The notes below the pieces were generated by a model. That model worked only from the letters and a program-made list of their open reading frames with translations. It did no database searches and was not told where the DNA came from. Positions 7,279 through 15,884 of a stretch of DNA of 64,000 bases are shown here, piece after piece. Source of the stretch: Luteimonas endophytica (GTDB lineage Bacteria; Pseudomonadota; Gammaproteobacteria; Xanthomonadales; Xanthomonadaceae); NCBI RefSeq assembly GCF_029887875.1, contig NZ_JARXRM010000031.1, positions 1 to 64,000 of the forward strand, in the 5' to 3' direction. The position numbers were made by a program, and so were the translations under genes. The first letter of the stretch is position 1; each line of letters starts with the position of its first letter.

Positions 7279-7631
7279 TACGCAGTTGGCGTCGCGAACC
7301 AAACGGCCCCAAGGGGGTGCGCCACAACCCTGTGGCCGGTGAGGAGTGCCACATCACGCGGCCGCGTGCGGAGCAGGCGCCCGCTGATCGCCAAGCGCGG
7401 CGCGATCCGCCCATCGGTTCGCTAGGGCGTACCGGAGAGGCCGCTGTCCATCTGTCCGAAGTCACATGCACGGGCGCGGCGGGCCGTGGCATGGTCGGGT
7501 CCATGGAGCCGTCCGCACGCGAAGCCCTGATCCACCCGCTGGTAGGGGCGCCAGTCCGCTGGCGTCCGGCGGGTTCTCGCCGCACGCGCGCGGACAGCCC
7601 CGACCGGACATCGACCTCAAGGAGAATCGCC
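7279..7631. other. Gap after cassette array; scar to backbone
   Basis: About 350 bases with no supported gene. GC content returns to the high backbone level within about 30 bases of the YCII stop. I looked for the complementary left core TCCTAAC that should close the YCII cassette and found no TAAC in the region. The final bases carry the AAGGAGA ribosome site of the following hydrolase. Confidence 0.5.
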
Positions 7632-8750
7632 ATGAAGACGCGCGCCCTCGCCCTCGTGCTGCTCGCCGCGCTGTCCCAGCACGCCGCCGCCCAGCAATGC
7701 CCGGCCGAGAAGTCCTACGGCCAGGCCCGGGAGGTGGTGCGCGACCTGCAGCGCATCGTCACGCCGGATGGCGTCCAGGAAACCTACACCGCCACCATCG
7801 GCGGCATCGAACAGTGGTTCAACGTGCGCGGCGAGCACGCGGACAACCCGATGATCCTGTTCGTCCACGGGGGCCCAGCATCGCCGGCGATGCCGAGCCT
7901 GTGGCAGTTCCAGCGCCCGATCGAGGAATACTTCACCGTGGTCCACTACGACCAGCGCGGCGCCGGCAAGACCTATCGGGAAGTGGACCCGGAGTCGATC
8001 GCCGACACCATCCACATCGACCGCTATGTCGACGACGCGATCGAGGCCGCCGAGTACCTGCGCGCGCGCTACGGCAAGGACAAGCTGATCCTGGTCGGCC
8101 ACAGCTGGGGCACGGTGCCCGGCATGAAGGCCGCGCTCGCGCGCCCGGACCTGTTCCACGCCTACGTGGGCATCGGCCAGGTCATCAACACCCGCCTCAA
8201 CGAGGAGCTGAGTTTCGCGTACGGCCTGGCGAAGGCGCGCGAGCACGACAACCAGGAAGCCATCGCCGAGATGGAATCCATCGCGCCCTACCCCGGCGAC
8301 CAGCCCATCACCCGTGAGCGGATCGTGCTGGCCCGCAAGTGGCCGCAGCACTATGGCGGGCTCAACGCCTATCGCGACGAGGAGCAGCCGTACTACTACG
8401 GCGCCTCGCTGCTGTCGCCCGCGTACGACTGTGCCGATCGCGCAGCGTTCTTCGAAGGCAGCGTGTTCACCCTCGGCCACCTGCTCGACGAGTACATCCA
8501 GATCGACCTGAGCGGCGTGCGCGAATTCCCGATCCCGGTGGTCATGTTCATGGGGCGCCACGATTACACCACGCCGTCCCAGCTCACCGCGGACTGGCTG
8601 GAACAGGTCGACGCGCCCTACAAGCGCGGCGTGTGGTTCGAGCACTCCGCGCACATGATGCCGTGGGAAGAGCCGGGCAAGACGCTGGTCAGCCTGCTGG
8701 AATACGTGCGCCCGCTGGCGGTGGAGGCCGACGGCGCCGAGGGCGACTGA
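7632..8750 (+). CDS. Exported alpha/beta hydrolase, proline iminopeptidase-like
   Basis: A 372-residue protein with a Sec signal peptide (MKTRALALVLLAALSQHAAA). It has the family oxyanion motif HGGPASP near residue 79, a nucleophile elbow GHSWGT with Ser158, an acid in FMGRHDYTTPS and a catalytic His in EHSAHMMP. The HGGP and DQRG.G blocks place it with prolyl aminopeptidase-type (S33) hydrolases; the substrate is unknown. AAGGAGA lies 7 bases before the ATG, which fixes the start. It stands alone, with 182 bases before the next gene. Confidence 0.88.
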   Translation: MKTRALALVLLAALSQHAAAQQCPAEKSYGQAREVVRDLQRIVTPDGVQETYTATIGGIEQWFNVRGEHADNPMILFVHGGPASPAMPSLWQFQRPIEEYFTVVHYDQRGAGKTYREVDPESIADTIHIDRYVDDAIEAAEYLRARYGKDKLILVGHSWGTVPGMKAALARPDLFHAYVGIGQVINTRLNEELSFAYGLAKAREHDNQEAIAEMESIAPYPGDQPITRERIVLARKWPQHYGGLNAYRDEEQPYYYGASLLSPAYDCADRAAFFEGSVFTLGHLLDEYIQIDLSGVREFPIPVVMFMGRHDYTTPSQLTADWLEQVDAPYKRGVWFEHSAHMMPWEEPGKTLVSLLEYVRPLAVEADGAEGD

Positions 8751-8932
8751 TCGGGGCCCGCGCCGCGAGGTGGCGGGTCTCCTGACTATCGACGGCGGCC
8801 CTGCGCTCCGGGCTTGGGGTAACGTATGGGGCGAGCAGACGAGCCTGCTCGATCCCGCCCGGCGCTGGGTGGCCGCGCGCATCGATATCGAGCACGGTTC
8901 GGGCCAACCCGGGGTCGCCACGAGGAAGTCGC

Positions 8933-9679
8933 ATGACCATCGAAACCGAAGACGACGTGCGCGCGCTCGAGCGCATCGGCAGGATCGTGGCGTCCGTGCT
9001 CCGGCAGATGCTCGATGCCGCCGAGCCGGGCATGACGACGCGCGAGCTCGATGCGCTGGGCGGGCGCCTGCTCGAAACGCATGGCGCCCGCTCGGCGCCG
9101 CGGCTCGCCTACGACTTTCCCGGCGCGACCTGCATCAGCATCAACGAGGAAGCGGCACACGGGGTGCCGGGCGATCGGGTGATCCGCGCCGGCGACGTGC
9201 TGAACGTCGACGTGTCCGCCGAGCTGGACGGCTACTTCGCCGACACCGGAGGGACGCGGGTGGTGCCCCCCGCAAGCCCGCTGAAGACGCGCCTGTGCCA
9301 CGCCGCCCGCACGGCCCTCGAGCGGGCCATGCGGCAGGCCCGCGCCGGCCGCCCGATCAACGGCATCGGCGCGGCCATCCAGCGCACCGCGCGCACCTAC
9401 GGTTTCAGGATCATCGAGAACCTCGGCAGCCACGGGATCGGCCGCGCGCTGCACGAGGACCCCGCGCACATCGCAGGGTATTTCGATCCGGCGGACAGGC
9501 GCGTCCTGAGCGAAGGCATGGTGATCACCATCGAGCCTTTCCTCTCCACGAGAAGCCGGCGGGTCGCCGAGGCGGCCGATGGATGGACCCTGGTCGGCGC
9601 GCGCGGGAACCTGTCGGCCCAGTACGAGCACACCATGATCATCACCCGGGGCGAACCGATCGTCGTCACCCGGCACTGA
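8933..9679 (+). CDS. map: Type I methionine aminopeptidase-like protein
   Basis: A 248-residue M24 metallopeptidase. All five metal ligands of methionine aminopeptidase are in place: Asp93 (NVDVSAEL), Asp104 (FADTGG), His167 (GSHGIG), Glu201 (TIEPF) and Glu232 (YEHTMII). The substrate-site histidines (HGVPG, H76; LHED, H174) are also present. It would remove initiator Met in the cytosol. It is not next to rpsB or glnD, where the essential map usually lies in gamma-proteobacteria, so it may be a second copy. The two cysteines of the YCH/FCS-type pocket are not conserved as in E. coli. Confidence 0.86.
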   Translation: MTIETEDDVRALERIGRIVASVLRQMLDAAEPGMTTRELDALGGRLLETHGARSAPRLAYDFPGATCISINEEAAHGVPGDRVIRAGDVLNVDVSAELDGYFADTGGTRVVPPASPLKTRLCHAARTALERAMRQARAGRPINGIGAAIQRTARTYGFRIIENLGSHGIGRALHEDPAHIAGYFDPADRRVLSEGMVITIEPFLSTRSRRVAEAADGWTLVGARGNLSAQYEHTMIITRGEPIVVTRH

Positions 9680-9733
9680 ACGGCCGCCGCGCTCGCCGCG
9701 CTGCGCAGCCAACCGGGCAAGGAGGAGTCTCGA

Positions 9734-10093
9734 ATGTCGGAGCACCACAAGCAGGTCCTGGAACAGGCCAACGCGGCCATCGCCCGCGGCGACCAAGAAG
9801 GCTTCCTGGCGTTCTGCACCGAGGACACCGAATGGACGTTCGTGGGCGACCGGACGCTCAGGGGCAAGGAAGCGGTTCGCCGGTGGATGGCCGAAGCCTA
9901 CGAGGTGCCGCCCAGGTTCAGGGTCGATCGCATGCTCGCCGAGGGCGACTGCCTCGCGGCCATCGGCGAGATCACGTTGACCGACGATGCAGGCAAGACG
10001 GCCAGCCACGCCTACTGCGATGTCTGGCGCTTCCGGGACGGCAAGCTGGCCGCGCTGCAGGCCTTCGTGGTCGAGACCGGGCCGGCCGGCTGA
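9734..10093 (+). CDS. NTF2-like / SnoaL-family protein
   Basis: A 119-residue single-domain protein: a long N-terminal helix (QVLEQANAAIARGD), TEDTEWTFVGDRTLRGKEAVRRWM, and C-terminal strands ending CDVWRFRDGKLAALQAFV. This is the cone-shaped NTF2 fold, and the WRFRDGKL strand is a family signature. The role is unknown; such proteins may be small isomerases, hydrolases or stress-associated binders. AAGGAGGAG precedes the ATG. It lies 54 bases after the aminopeptidase gene and may share its transcript. Confidence 0.85.
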   Translation: MSEHHKQVLEQANAAIARGDQEGFLAFCTEDTEWTFVGDRTLRGKEAVRRWMAEAYEVPPRFRVDRMLAEGDCLAAIGEITLTDDAGKTASHAYCDVWRFRDGKLAALQAFVVETGPAG

Positions 10094-10187
10094 CGCGCGC
10101 CGGCGCCTGGGCCGCTGCAGCGAACGGCCCCGGAGGCGAATTGCCGGGCCGACCGATCTACCATCGGCGGCTGCCGCGCGAGCGGCC

Positions 10188-11264
10188 TCAGCGCAGCCGC
10201 ACCCGCGCCAGGAACCTGTGCGAGGTCATGTACAGCACCCGGCCATCCTCGGCCAGCGCGCAGTTGGCCACGGCGGTGCCGGTCTCGATCCGGCCCAGCC
10301 GGGTGCCGTCGGGCGCGAACACCAGCACGCCGCCGGGGCCGGTGGCGAACAGGGTGCCGTCGGCGGCCACGGCCATGCCGTCGGGCAGGCCGGGGGCATC
10401 GTCGCCGACCAGGTCGGAAGCGTCGGCGAACACGCGGCCGTCGCCGGCGTTGCCCGCTTCGTCCAGGGCGTAGGCCATCCAGATCGGCCGCTCCGGATCG
10501 GAGTTGGCCACGTACAGCGTGTTGCCGTCCGGCGCGAGCGCCACGCCGTTCGGGAAACTCAGTCCGTCGTCGACCAGGTGCACGCCGCCGTCGGCGTCGA
10601 TGCGGTACACGCCGTTGAACGCCAGTTCCTTGGCCGGCGAGTCGTCCATGCCCTTCAGCCCGTACGGCGGATCGGTGAAGAACACCGTGCCGTCGGCGCG
10701 CCGCACCACGTCGTTGGGGCTGTTGAAGCGCTTGCCCTCGTAGCTGGAGGCGAGGGTGGTCTTTTCCTTGCTCGCCGGGTCCAGGCGCGCGACCAGCCGG
10801 CTGCCGGAGTCGGCCAGCAGCACGGTGCCGCCGGGCTCGGGGAACAGGCCGTTGGCGCCGGCCTCGCGCAGGGTGCCGTCGTCGGGGCCGGCGTACCCGG
10901 AGGGCTCCAGGAACACCGACAGCCCGTCCGCTTCCGACCACCGGTACATGCGGTTCTCGGGCACGTCGTTGAACAGCAGGTAGCCGCCCTGCTCGATCCA
11001 GGCGGGTCCCTCGGACCAGGTGAAGCGCTCGTCGGTCAGCTTCTCGATGCGTGCGTCCGGCGGCACGGCCCCGGCGAAGGCGTCGTCGTACGCGGTGAGG
11101 CGGCCGACGGTGTCGAAGGCCGGCGCGGCGGGCGCTTGGGCGGTGGGCACGTCGCTCTCGGCATCGGTGTCGCCAGCGCCGGTGTCGTCGCCCGCGGGGG
11201 TGCAGGCGACCGCCAGCGAAGCCGCGAGCGCAGCGGCGAGCAGCGGAAGGGAACGAGCGGGCAT
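10188..11264 (-). CDS. SMP-30/gluconolactonase-like lipoprotein
   Basis: A 358-residue six-bladed propeller of the SMP-30/gluconolaconase/LRE group. Visible blades include FTWSEGPAW, LLFNDVPENRMYRWSE, NGLFPEPGGTVLLADS and FPNGVALAPDGNTLYVANSD. The conserved Glu and Asn/Asp positions (SEGPAW, SPNDVV, SFPNG, LPDGMAV) could bind a divalent metal. A lipoprotein signal ends in AVAC. Of two in-frame ATGs, the one at 11264 lies six bases after GAGGAG and is preferred over 11270. It is probably a periplasmic lactonase of unknown substrate, divergent from the amidohydrolase gene. Confidence 0.85.
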   Translation of the reverse strand: MPARSLPLLAAALAASLAVACTPAGDDTGAGDTDAESDVPTAQAPAAPAFDTVGRLTAYDDAFAGAVPPDARIEKLTDERFTWSEGPAWIEQGGYLLFNDVPENRMYRWSEADGLSVFLEPSGYAGPDDGTLREAGANGLFPEPGGTVLLADSGSRLVARLDPASKEKTTLASSYEGKRFNSPNDVVRRADGTVFFTDPPYGLKGMDDSPAKELAFNGVYRIDADGGVHLVDDGLSFPNGVALAPDGNTLYVANSDPERPIWMAYALDEAGNAGDGRVFADASDLVGDDAPGLPDGMAVAADGTLFATGPGGVLVFAPDGTRLGRIETGTAVANCALAEDGRVLYMTSHRFLARVRLR

Positions 11265-11475
11265 CGGCATCTCCTCGGGGCGGCGGACCGGCGGCTCGAT
11301 GATAGCGGTAACCGCCACGCTGGTCCGCGACGCCGTCCCGCGGTCGCAGGCCATCCATCGCCGGGTCCGCGGTTCCCGTCGGTGCATGCCCGGTTTCGTC
11401 GCAAGCGCGTTGCCGCGCCTGCGCCGCTGCCGGAACCTGCCCACGCCCAATCCGGGCCGCCGCATGGGGACCGGC

Positions 11476-13002
11476 ATGAACCGAACGACTCGCGCAGCGA
11501 TCGGGAAGTGGCTGCTGATCCTGCTTGCCGTGGCGTTGGCGCTCTGCGCGGCCTCGCTGTTGTGGGTCGATCATCAGCTCGGGCGCTTCGCCGGTGCCGG
11601 CACGGCGGTGGTCGATCGCGCCGGCTTCGAGGGGCCGGCCCGCCCCACCGCCATCACCGGCGTGGCCGTCCTGTCCGCGGATGGCGAGGCGATGCTCGCC
11701 GACCGGGACGTGCTGATCGACCAGGGCCGCATCGTGGCGGTCGGCACGGGGCTGGCACTGCCCGAGGGCGTCGACCGGGTGGACGGCAGCGGGCGCTACC
11801 TGATCCCCGGACTGGTCGACGCGCACGTGCACCTGAAGCAGAGCCCGAACGACCTGCTGGTCTACCTGGCCAACGGCGTGACCGGCGTCCGCGAGATGAG
11901 CGGCAACGCGGATCATCTGGCCTGGCGCGACGCGATCGAGGCGGGGCGCCTGGGCCCGAGGTTGTTCGTGGCATCGGAGAAGCTGGAGCGCCACGGCTGG
12001 TTCACCGGGCATTTCCAGCGCTGGACCCGCAACCGGATCAACGTGCGGGCGCCGGAGCATGCCGACGCGGTGGTGCGGTCGCTGGCCGCGGACGGCTACG
12101 ACGCGGTCAAGCTCGGCAGCCTCCTGGACCACGAGACCTACCGCGCATTGGACCGGGCCGCGGCCGGCGCCGGGTTGCCGCTGATCGGGCACTACCCGGT
12201 GGCGCTTCCGCTCGAGGCACTGTGGGCCTCCGGACAGGGCGAGCTTGCGCACATCGAGGAGATCGCCAAGGCGCTCGATGCCGAGTTCGGCTGGTTCGGC
12301 AACGCCGACGCGGACGAGTACCTCCGCTTCGTGGCGCGGCGCAGCGACGAGGTGGCTGCCGCGCTGGCGGAACGGAACATCGCGGTGGTCACCTCGCTGT
12401 GGCTGGTGGAGAGCATCGCGCTGCAGAAGGCGGCGCCGGCGGATCTGGTGGCGGAGATCGAGCTGCGCTACGCCAACCCTGGGCTGGTCGAGGGCACGCC
12501 GCTCTCGAAGGGCTGGCTCCCCGGCCACAACGCCTACGAGGTCGGCCCGGAGGCGGGCGCCGCCGGGCGTGAGGCGGCGGCGGCCTACTGGGCCACCTTC
12601 GCCGAAGCCCACCGCATCCTGCTGCGGGCGATGCGCGACAGGGGCGTGGCGCTGATGGCCGGCACCGATGCCAATACGGCGGGCGTGGTGCCGGGTTTCT
12701 CGCTGCACGACGAGCTGCAGTCCCTGGTGAGCGCCGGCCTCAGCCCGGCGCAGAGCCTGCGCTCGGCCACCGCAGCGCCCGCGGCGCGGATGGGGCGCGG
12801 GGCCGGCAAGGCCGGCCGGGTGGCCCCCGGGTACCGCGCCGACATGGTGCTGTTGCGCGCCGACCCGCTGCTGGACATCGCCAATACGCGGGCCATCGAG
12901 GCGGTGGTCGTTGGCGGCCGCGTGCTCGATCGCGGGCGGCTCGATGCGATGCTGGCGGCAGTGGCGGACGCGAACGACGGCAGCCGGACCATCGCGCTGT
13001 AG
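11476..13002 (+). CDS. Membrane-anchored amidohydrolase family protein
   Basis: A 508-residue metal-dependent hydrolase of the imidazolonepropionase/prolidase-like branch. An N-terminal signal anchor (WLLILLAVALALCAASLLW) precedes a beta-sandwich with a TIM barrel. Metal ligands are recognisable: HxH (H117, H119 in DAHVHL), Lys212 (VKLGS), His239 (IGHYP), His259 (LAHIEE) and Asp398 (AGTDANT). The substrate cannot be deduced; relatives act on Xaa-Pro dipeptides, lactones or cyclic amides in the periplasm. GGGGA precedes the ATG by about five bases. It ends 16 bases before the convergent xylanase gene. Confidence 0.85.
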   Translation: MNRTTRAAIGKWLLILLAVALALCAASLLWVDHQLGRFAGAGTAVVDRAGFEGPARPTAITGVAVLSADGEAMLADRDVLIDQGRIVAVGTGLALPEGVDRVDGSGRYLIPGLVDAHVHLKQSPNDLLVYLANGVTGVREMSGNADHLAWRDAIEAGRLGPRLFVASEKLERHGWFTGHFQRWTRNRINVRAPEHADAVVRSLAADGYDAVKLGSLLDHETYRALDRAAAGAGLPLIGHYPVALPLEALWASGQGELAHIEEIAKALDAEFGWFGNADADEYLRFVARRSDEVAAALAERNIAVVTSLWLVESIALQKAAPADLVAEIELRYANPGLVEGTPLSKGWLPGHNAYEVGPEAGAAGREAAAAYWATFAEAHRILLRAMRDRGVALMAGTDANTAGVVPGFSLHDELQSLVSAGLSPAQSLRSATAAPAARMGRGAGKAGRVAPGYRADMVLLRADPLLDIANTRAIEAVVVGGRVLDRGRLDAMLAAVADANDGSRTIAL

Positions 13003-13017
13003 GGCGCCGGCCGTCCG

Positions 13018-14202
13018 CTACCGCGCCGCCTCGCCGCTGCCGGCCGAGCCGGGCACGGCCAGCACCGCGTCCAGCGCCGGCTTCGGCCGGTGCTGCCGGT
13101 CGAACAGCAGCGGGTAGTTGGTACGGTCCGGGATCGGATAGCCGTTCTTCCAGGACATGCCGTCGTCCACGCCCCAGACCGCGACGCGGTGCAGCTTGTC
13201 GCGCCGGCCGTGGAAGATGCGGAACAGCTCGGCGTAGCGGTCCGCGAGCCGCCGCTCCACGTCCGCCGGCAGGCCGTCGCGGTACGGGTCGAGGAAGCGC
13301 TCGAACTCGGGCAGCTGGAACTGCGGGTGCATCATGCCCTGGCCGATGATCTGGCCTTCCCGGGTCAGCGGCAGCACGTCGACGTCGAGCTCGGTGACCA
13401 TCACCTTCAGCCCGAGCGCGGCGTAGGCGTCGATCGCGGATTCGATGTGCGCGGTGGAAGGGAAGTTCAGGCCCCAGTGGCCCTGGATGCCGATGCCGTC
13501 GATGCGGATGCCGGCGGCCTGCAGCATCCCGACCATGCGCACGATGCCGTCGCGCTTGTCCGGGCGCCAGGCGTTGAAATCGTTGTAGTAGAGCTCGGCA
13601 TCCGGGGCGGCCTGGCTTGCGAAACGGAAGGCGTCGCGGACCAGCGCATCGCCGTCGCCGCCGTAGGCGCGCACCCACAGGGTGTCGCGGTAGGCGCCGT
13701 CCTCGCCGATCACCTCGTTGACCACGTCCCAGGCGTCGATCCTGCCGACGTAGCGCCCGGCGACGGTGCGGATGTAGCCGCGCATGCGTTCGCGCATCGT
13801 CTCGATGCCGGCGGGCGCTCCGCCGGCGTCCTGAAAGAACCACGCCGGCGTCTGGTTGTGCCAGACCAGGGTGTGGCCGACCAGGAACATGCCGTGCCGT
13901 TCGCCGAATTCGACGAAGGCGTCGGCGGCGGTGAAGTCCCAGCGGTCGGGTTCGGGGTGCAGCACTTCCGCCTTCATCACGTTCTCGGCGGTGATCGCGT
14001 TGAAATGCACGGGGACCAGCGCCTGCCCGCGGGCGTCGCGGCCGGAGACGATGTCCGCGTTGACCGCGGTGCCGACCAGGAAGGCGTCGGCATAGGCGCC
14101 CTTGAGGGTTTGCGGGGGCTCGGCGGCGCGGACGCCACCGCCGGCGCTGGCGAGGGCGAGGGCAACGGCGAGCATGGCGGGCAGCGCGTGGGGGTGGATC
14201 AT
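13018..14202 (-). CDS. Endo-1,4-beta-xylanase, GH10
   Basis: A 394-residue secreted glycoside hydrolase family 10 enzyme that cleaves internal beta-1,4 bonds of xylan. It has a Sec signal peptide (MIHPHALPAMLAVALALASA), then a TIM barrel with all family landmarks: FNAITAENVMK, LVGHTLVWHNQTP, acid/base Glu163 in AWDVVNEV, IQGHWGL, and nucleophile Glu271 in VTELDVDV. No carbohydrate-binding module is present. It is the last gene of the minus-strand xylan genes, 157 bases after uxaC, and convergent with the amidohydrolase gene. Confidence 0.95.
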   Translation of the reverse strand: MIHPHALPAMLAVALALASAGGGVRAAEPPQTLKGAYADAFLVGTAVNADIVSGRDARGQALVPVHFNAITAENVMKAEVLHPEPDRWDFTAADAFVEFGERHGMFLVGHTLVWHNQTPAWFFQDAGGAPAGIETMRERMRGYIRTVAGRYVGRIDAWDVVNEVIGEDGAYRDTLWVRAYGGDGDALVRDAFRFASQAAPDAELYYNDFNAWRPDKRDGIVRMVGMLQAAGIRIDGIGIQGHWGLNFPSTAHIESAIDAYAALGLKVMVTELDVDVLPLTREGQIIGQGMMHPQFQLPEFERFLDPYRDGLPADVERRLADRYAELFRIFHGRRDKLHRVAVWGVDDGMSWKNGYPIPDRTNYPLLFDRQHRPKPALDAVLAVPGSAGSGEAAR

Positions 14203-14359
14203 GGGGCGGCTCCGTGGCGATCTATGACGTGCGGCACAGGGGCGATCGGTAGGGCGAAGTCGGCGTGACGGCGCGCCCGGGTCAGCGTCGGCTCCGGCGG
14301 GACCAGCCCGACGCGGCTCGCGGCACCGGGAATCGCGGCCGAGCCGCCGGAGGCGCCGC

Positions 14360-15784
14360 TCACAGCTGGTAGGCCCGCTTGGGCAGGTGGTAGGCGAGAT
14401 CGGCGGCGACCTCGGCGGCGTCGTCCTCCTCCAGGCGGTGTTCCGCCACCAGTTTCGCCAGCACCGCGCAGTCGACGCGGCGGGCGACGTCGTGGCGGGC
14501 GGGGATCGACAGGAACGCGCGGGTATCGTCGTTGAAGCCGACGGTGTTGTAGAAGCCGGCGCTGGCGAGGGTCTGTTCGCGGAACCGCCACATGCCTTCG
14601 GGGGCATCGTGGAACCACCAGGCCGGGCCCAGGAACAGGCACGGCCAGTGCCCGGCCAGCGGCGCCAGTTCGCGGGCGTAGGTGCTCTCGTCGAGGGTGA
14701 ACAGGATCAGCCGGAACCCCGGCTCGTTGCCGAAGCGGTCCAGCAGCGGCTTGAGCGCGTGCACGTAGTCGGTGCGCAGCGGGATGTCGGCGCCCTTGTC
14801 GCGGCCGTGACGCTCGAACAGGGCGCGGTTGTGGTTGCGGAAGCAGCCGGGGTGGATCTGCATCACCAGGCCGTCGTCCAGGCTCATCGCCGCCATCTCG
14901 GTGAGCATCTGGGCCCGGAACAGCTCCGCATCGGCGGGCGTGAACTCGCCGGTGGCGATGCGGGTGAACAGGGCCCGCGCCTGCGGTGCCGGGAGGTCGG
15001 CGGTGGCGCAGGTCGGATGCCCATGGTCGGTCGAGGTGGCGCCCATGCCGGCGAAGAAGCCGCGGCGCTGGCGGTGCGCGCGCAGGTAGCCGTCCCAGTC
15101 GTAGACGTTCTCGCCGGTGATCTCGCCGAAGCGCTCCAGCGCCGCCGCGAACCCCTCGTGTTCCGGGTCGATCACCGGGTCGGGGCGGTAGGCGGTCACG
15201 ACCCGGCCGCTCCAGCCGCTGTCGCGGATCGCCTGGTGGTGGGCGAGCGGGTCGAGCGGCGACTCGGTGGTGGCGATGACCTCGATGCCGAAGCGCTCGA
15301 ACAGCGCGCGTGGCCGGAACGCCGCGGTCTGCAGCGCCTCGGTGATCGCGTCGTAGTAGTGATCGGCGGTGTCGGCACCGAGCCGCACGCGCAGCCCGAA
15401 CACCTTGGCGAACACGTGGTCGAGCCACATCGAGGACGGGGTGCCGCGGAACAGGTGGAAGCGTTCGGCGAACAGGCGCCAGGCCGCGCGCGGGTCGACG
15501 GCCGCGCGCGAACCATCAGCGCGCGGGATGCCCAGCGCATCCAGGGGGACGCCCTGGCTGTAGAGCATCCGGAACAGGTAGTGGTCCGGCACCAGCAGCA
15601 GTTCGGTGGCATCGGCGAACGGCGCGTCGGTGGCCCACCAGGACGGGTCGGTATGACCATGCGGGCTGACGATCGGCAGCGGCGTCACCTCGGCGTACAG
15701 GCGCCGCGCGATCGCGCGCTGCGCGGGGTCCGACGGGAACAGGCGGTCCGGGTTCAGCGTCAGCGGCTTCGGGCTGGAGGTCAT
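14360..15784 (-). CDS. uxaC: Glucuronate isomerase
   Basis: A 474-residue enzyme converting D-glucuronate to D-fructuronate (and galacturonate to tagaturonate) in the cytosol, the first step of uronate catabolism. Family landmarks are the N-terminal metal site SPHGHTDPSWW (His42, His44), LLVPDHYLFRMLYSQG, and EVIATTESPLDPL. It lies 100 bases downstream of the alpha-glucuronidase gene, on the same strand. That fits a role in using glucuronate released from glucuronoxylan. The following uronate steps (uxuA, uxuB) are not in the window. Confidence 0.95.
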   Translation of the reverse strand: MTSSPKPLTLNPDRLFPSDPAQRAIARRLYAEVTPLPIVSPHGHTDPSWWATDAPFADATELLLVPDHYLFRMLYSQGVPLDALGIPRADGSRAAVDPRAAWRLFAERFHLFRGTPSSMWLDHVFAKVFGLRVRLGADTADHYYDAITEALQTAAFRPRALFERFGIEVIATTESPLDPLAHHQAIRDSGWSGRVVTAYRPDPVIDPEHEGFAAALERFGEITGENVYDWDGYLRAHRQRRGFFAGMGATSTDHGHPTCATADLPAPQARALFTRIATGEFTPADAELFRAQMLTEMAAMSLDDGLVMQIHPGCFRNHNRALFERHGRDKGADIPLRTDYVHALKPLLDRFGNEPGFRLILFTLDESTYARELAPLAGHWPCLFLGPAWWFHDAPEGMWRFREQTLASAGFYNTVGFNDDTRAFLSIPARHDVARRVDCAVLAKLVAEHRLEEDDAAEVAADLAYHLPKRAYQL

Positions 15785-15884
15785 GGCGTTCGGTCGGGAT
15801 CGAGATGGGGGGTGCCTGCCGTCCCGCTGCGCGCCGGTTGGAACGGCCGGACGCGGGACGAACCGGGGTCGGGGCCCGGCCGCA

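Noticed and set aside
7285-7291. GTTGGCG as a possible right core site after the YCII cassette
   Set aside because: It breaks the RRRY part of the consensus and has no partner stem or left core nearby.
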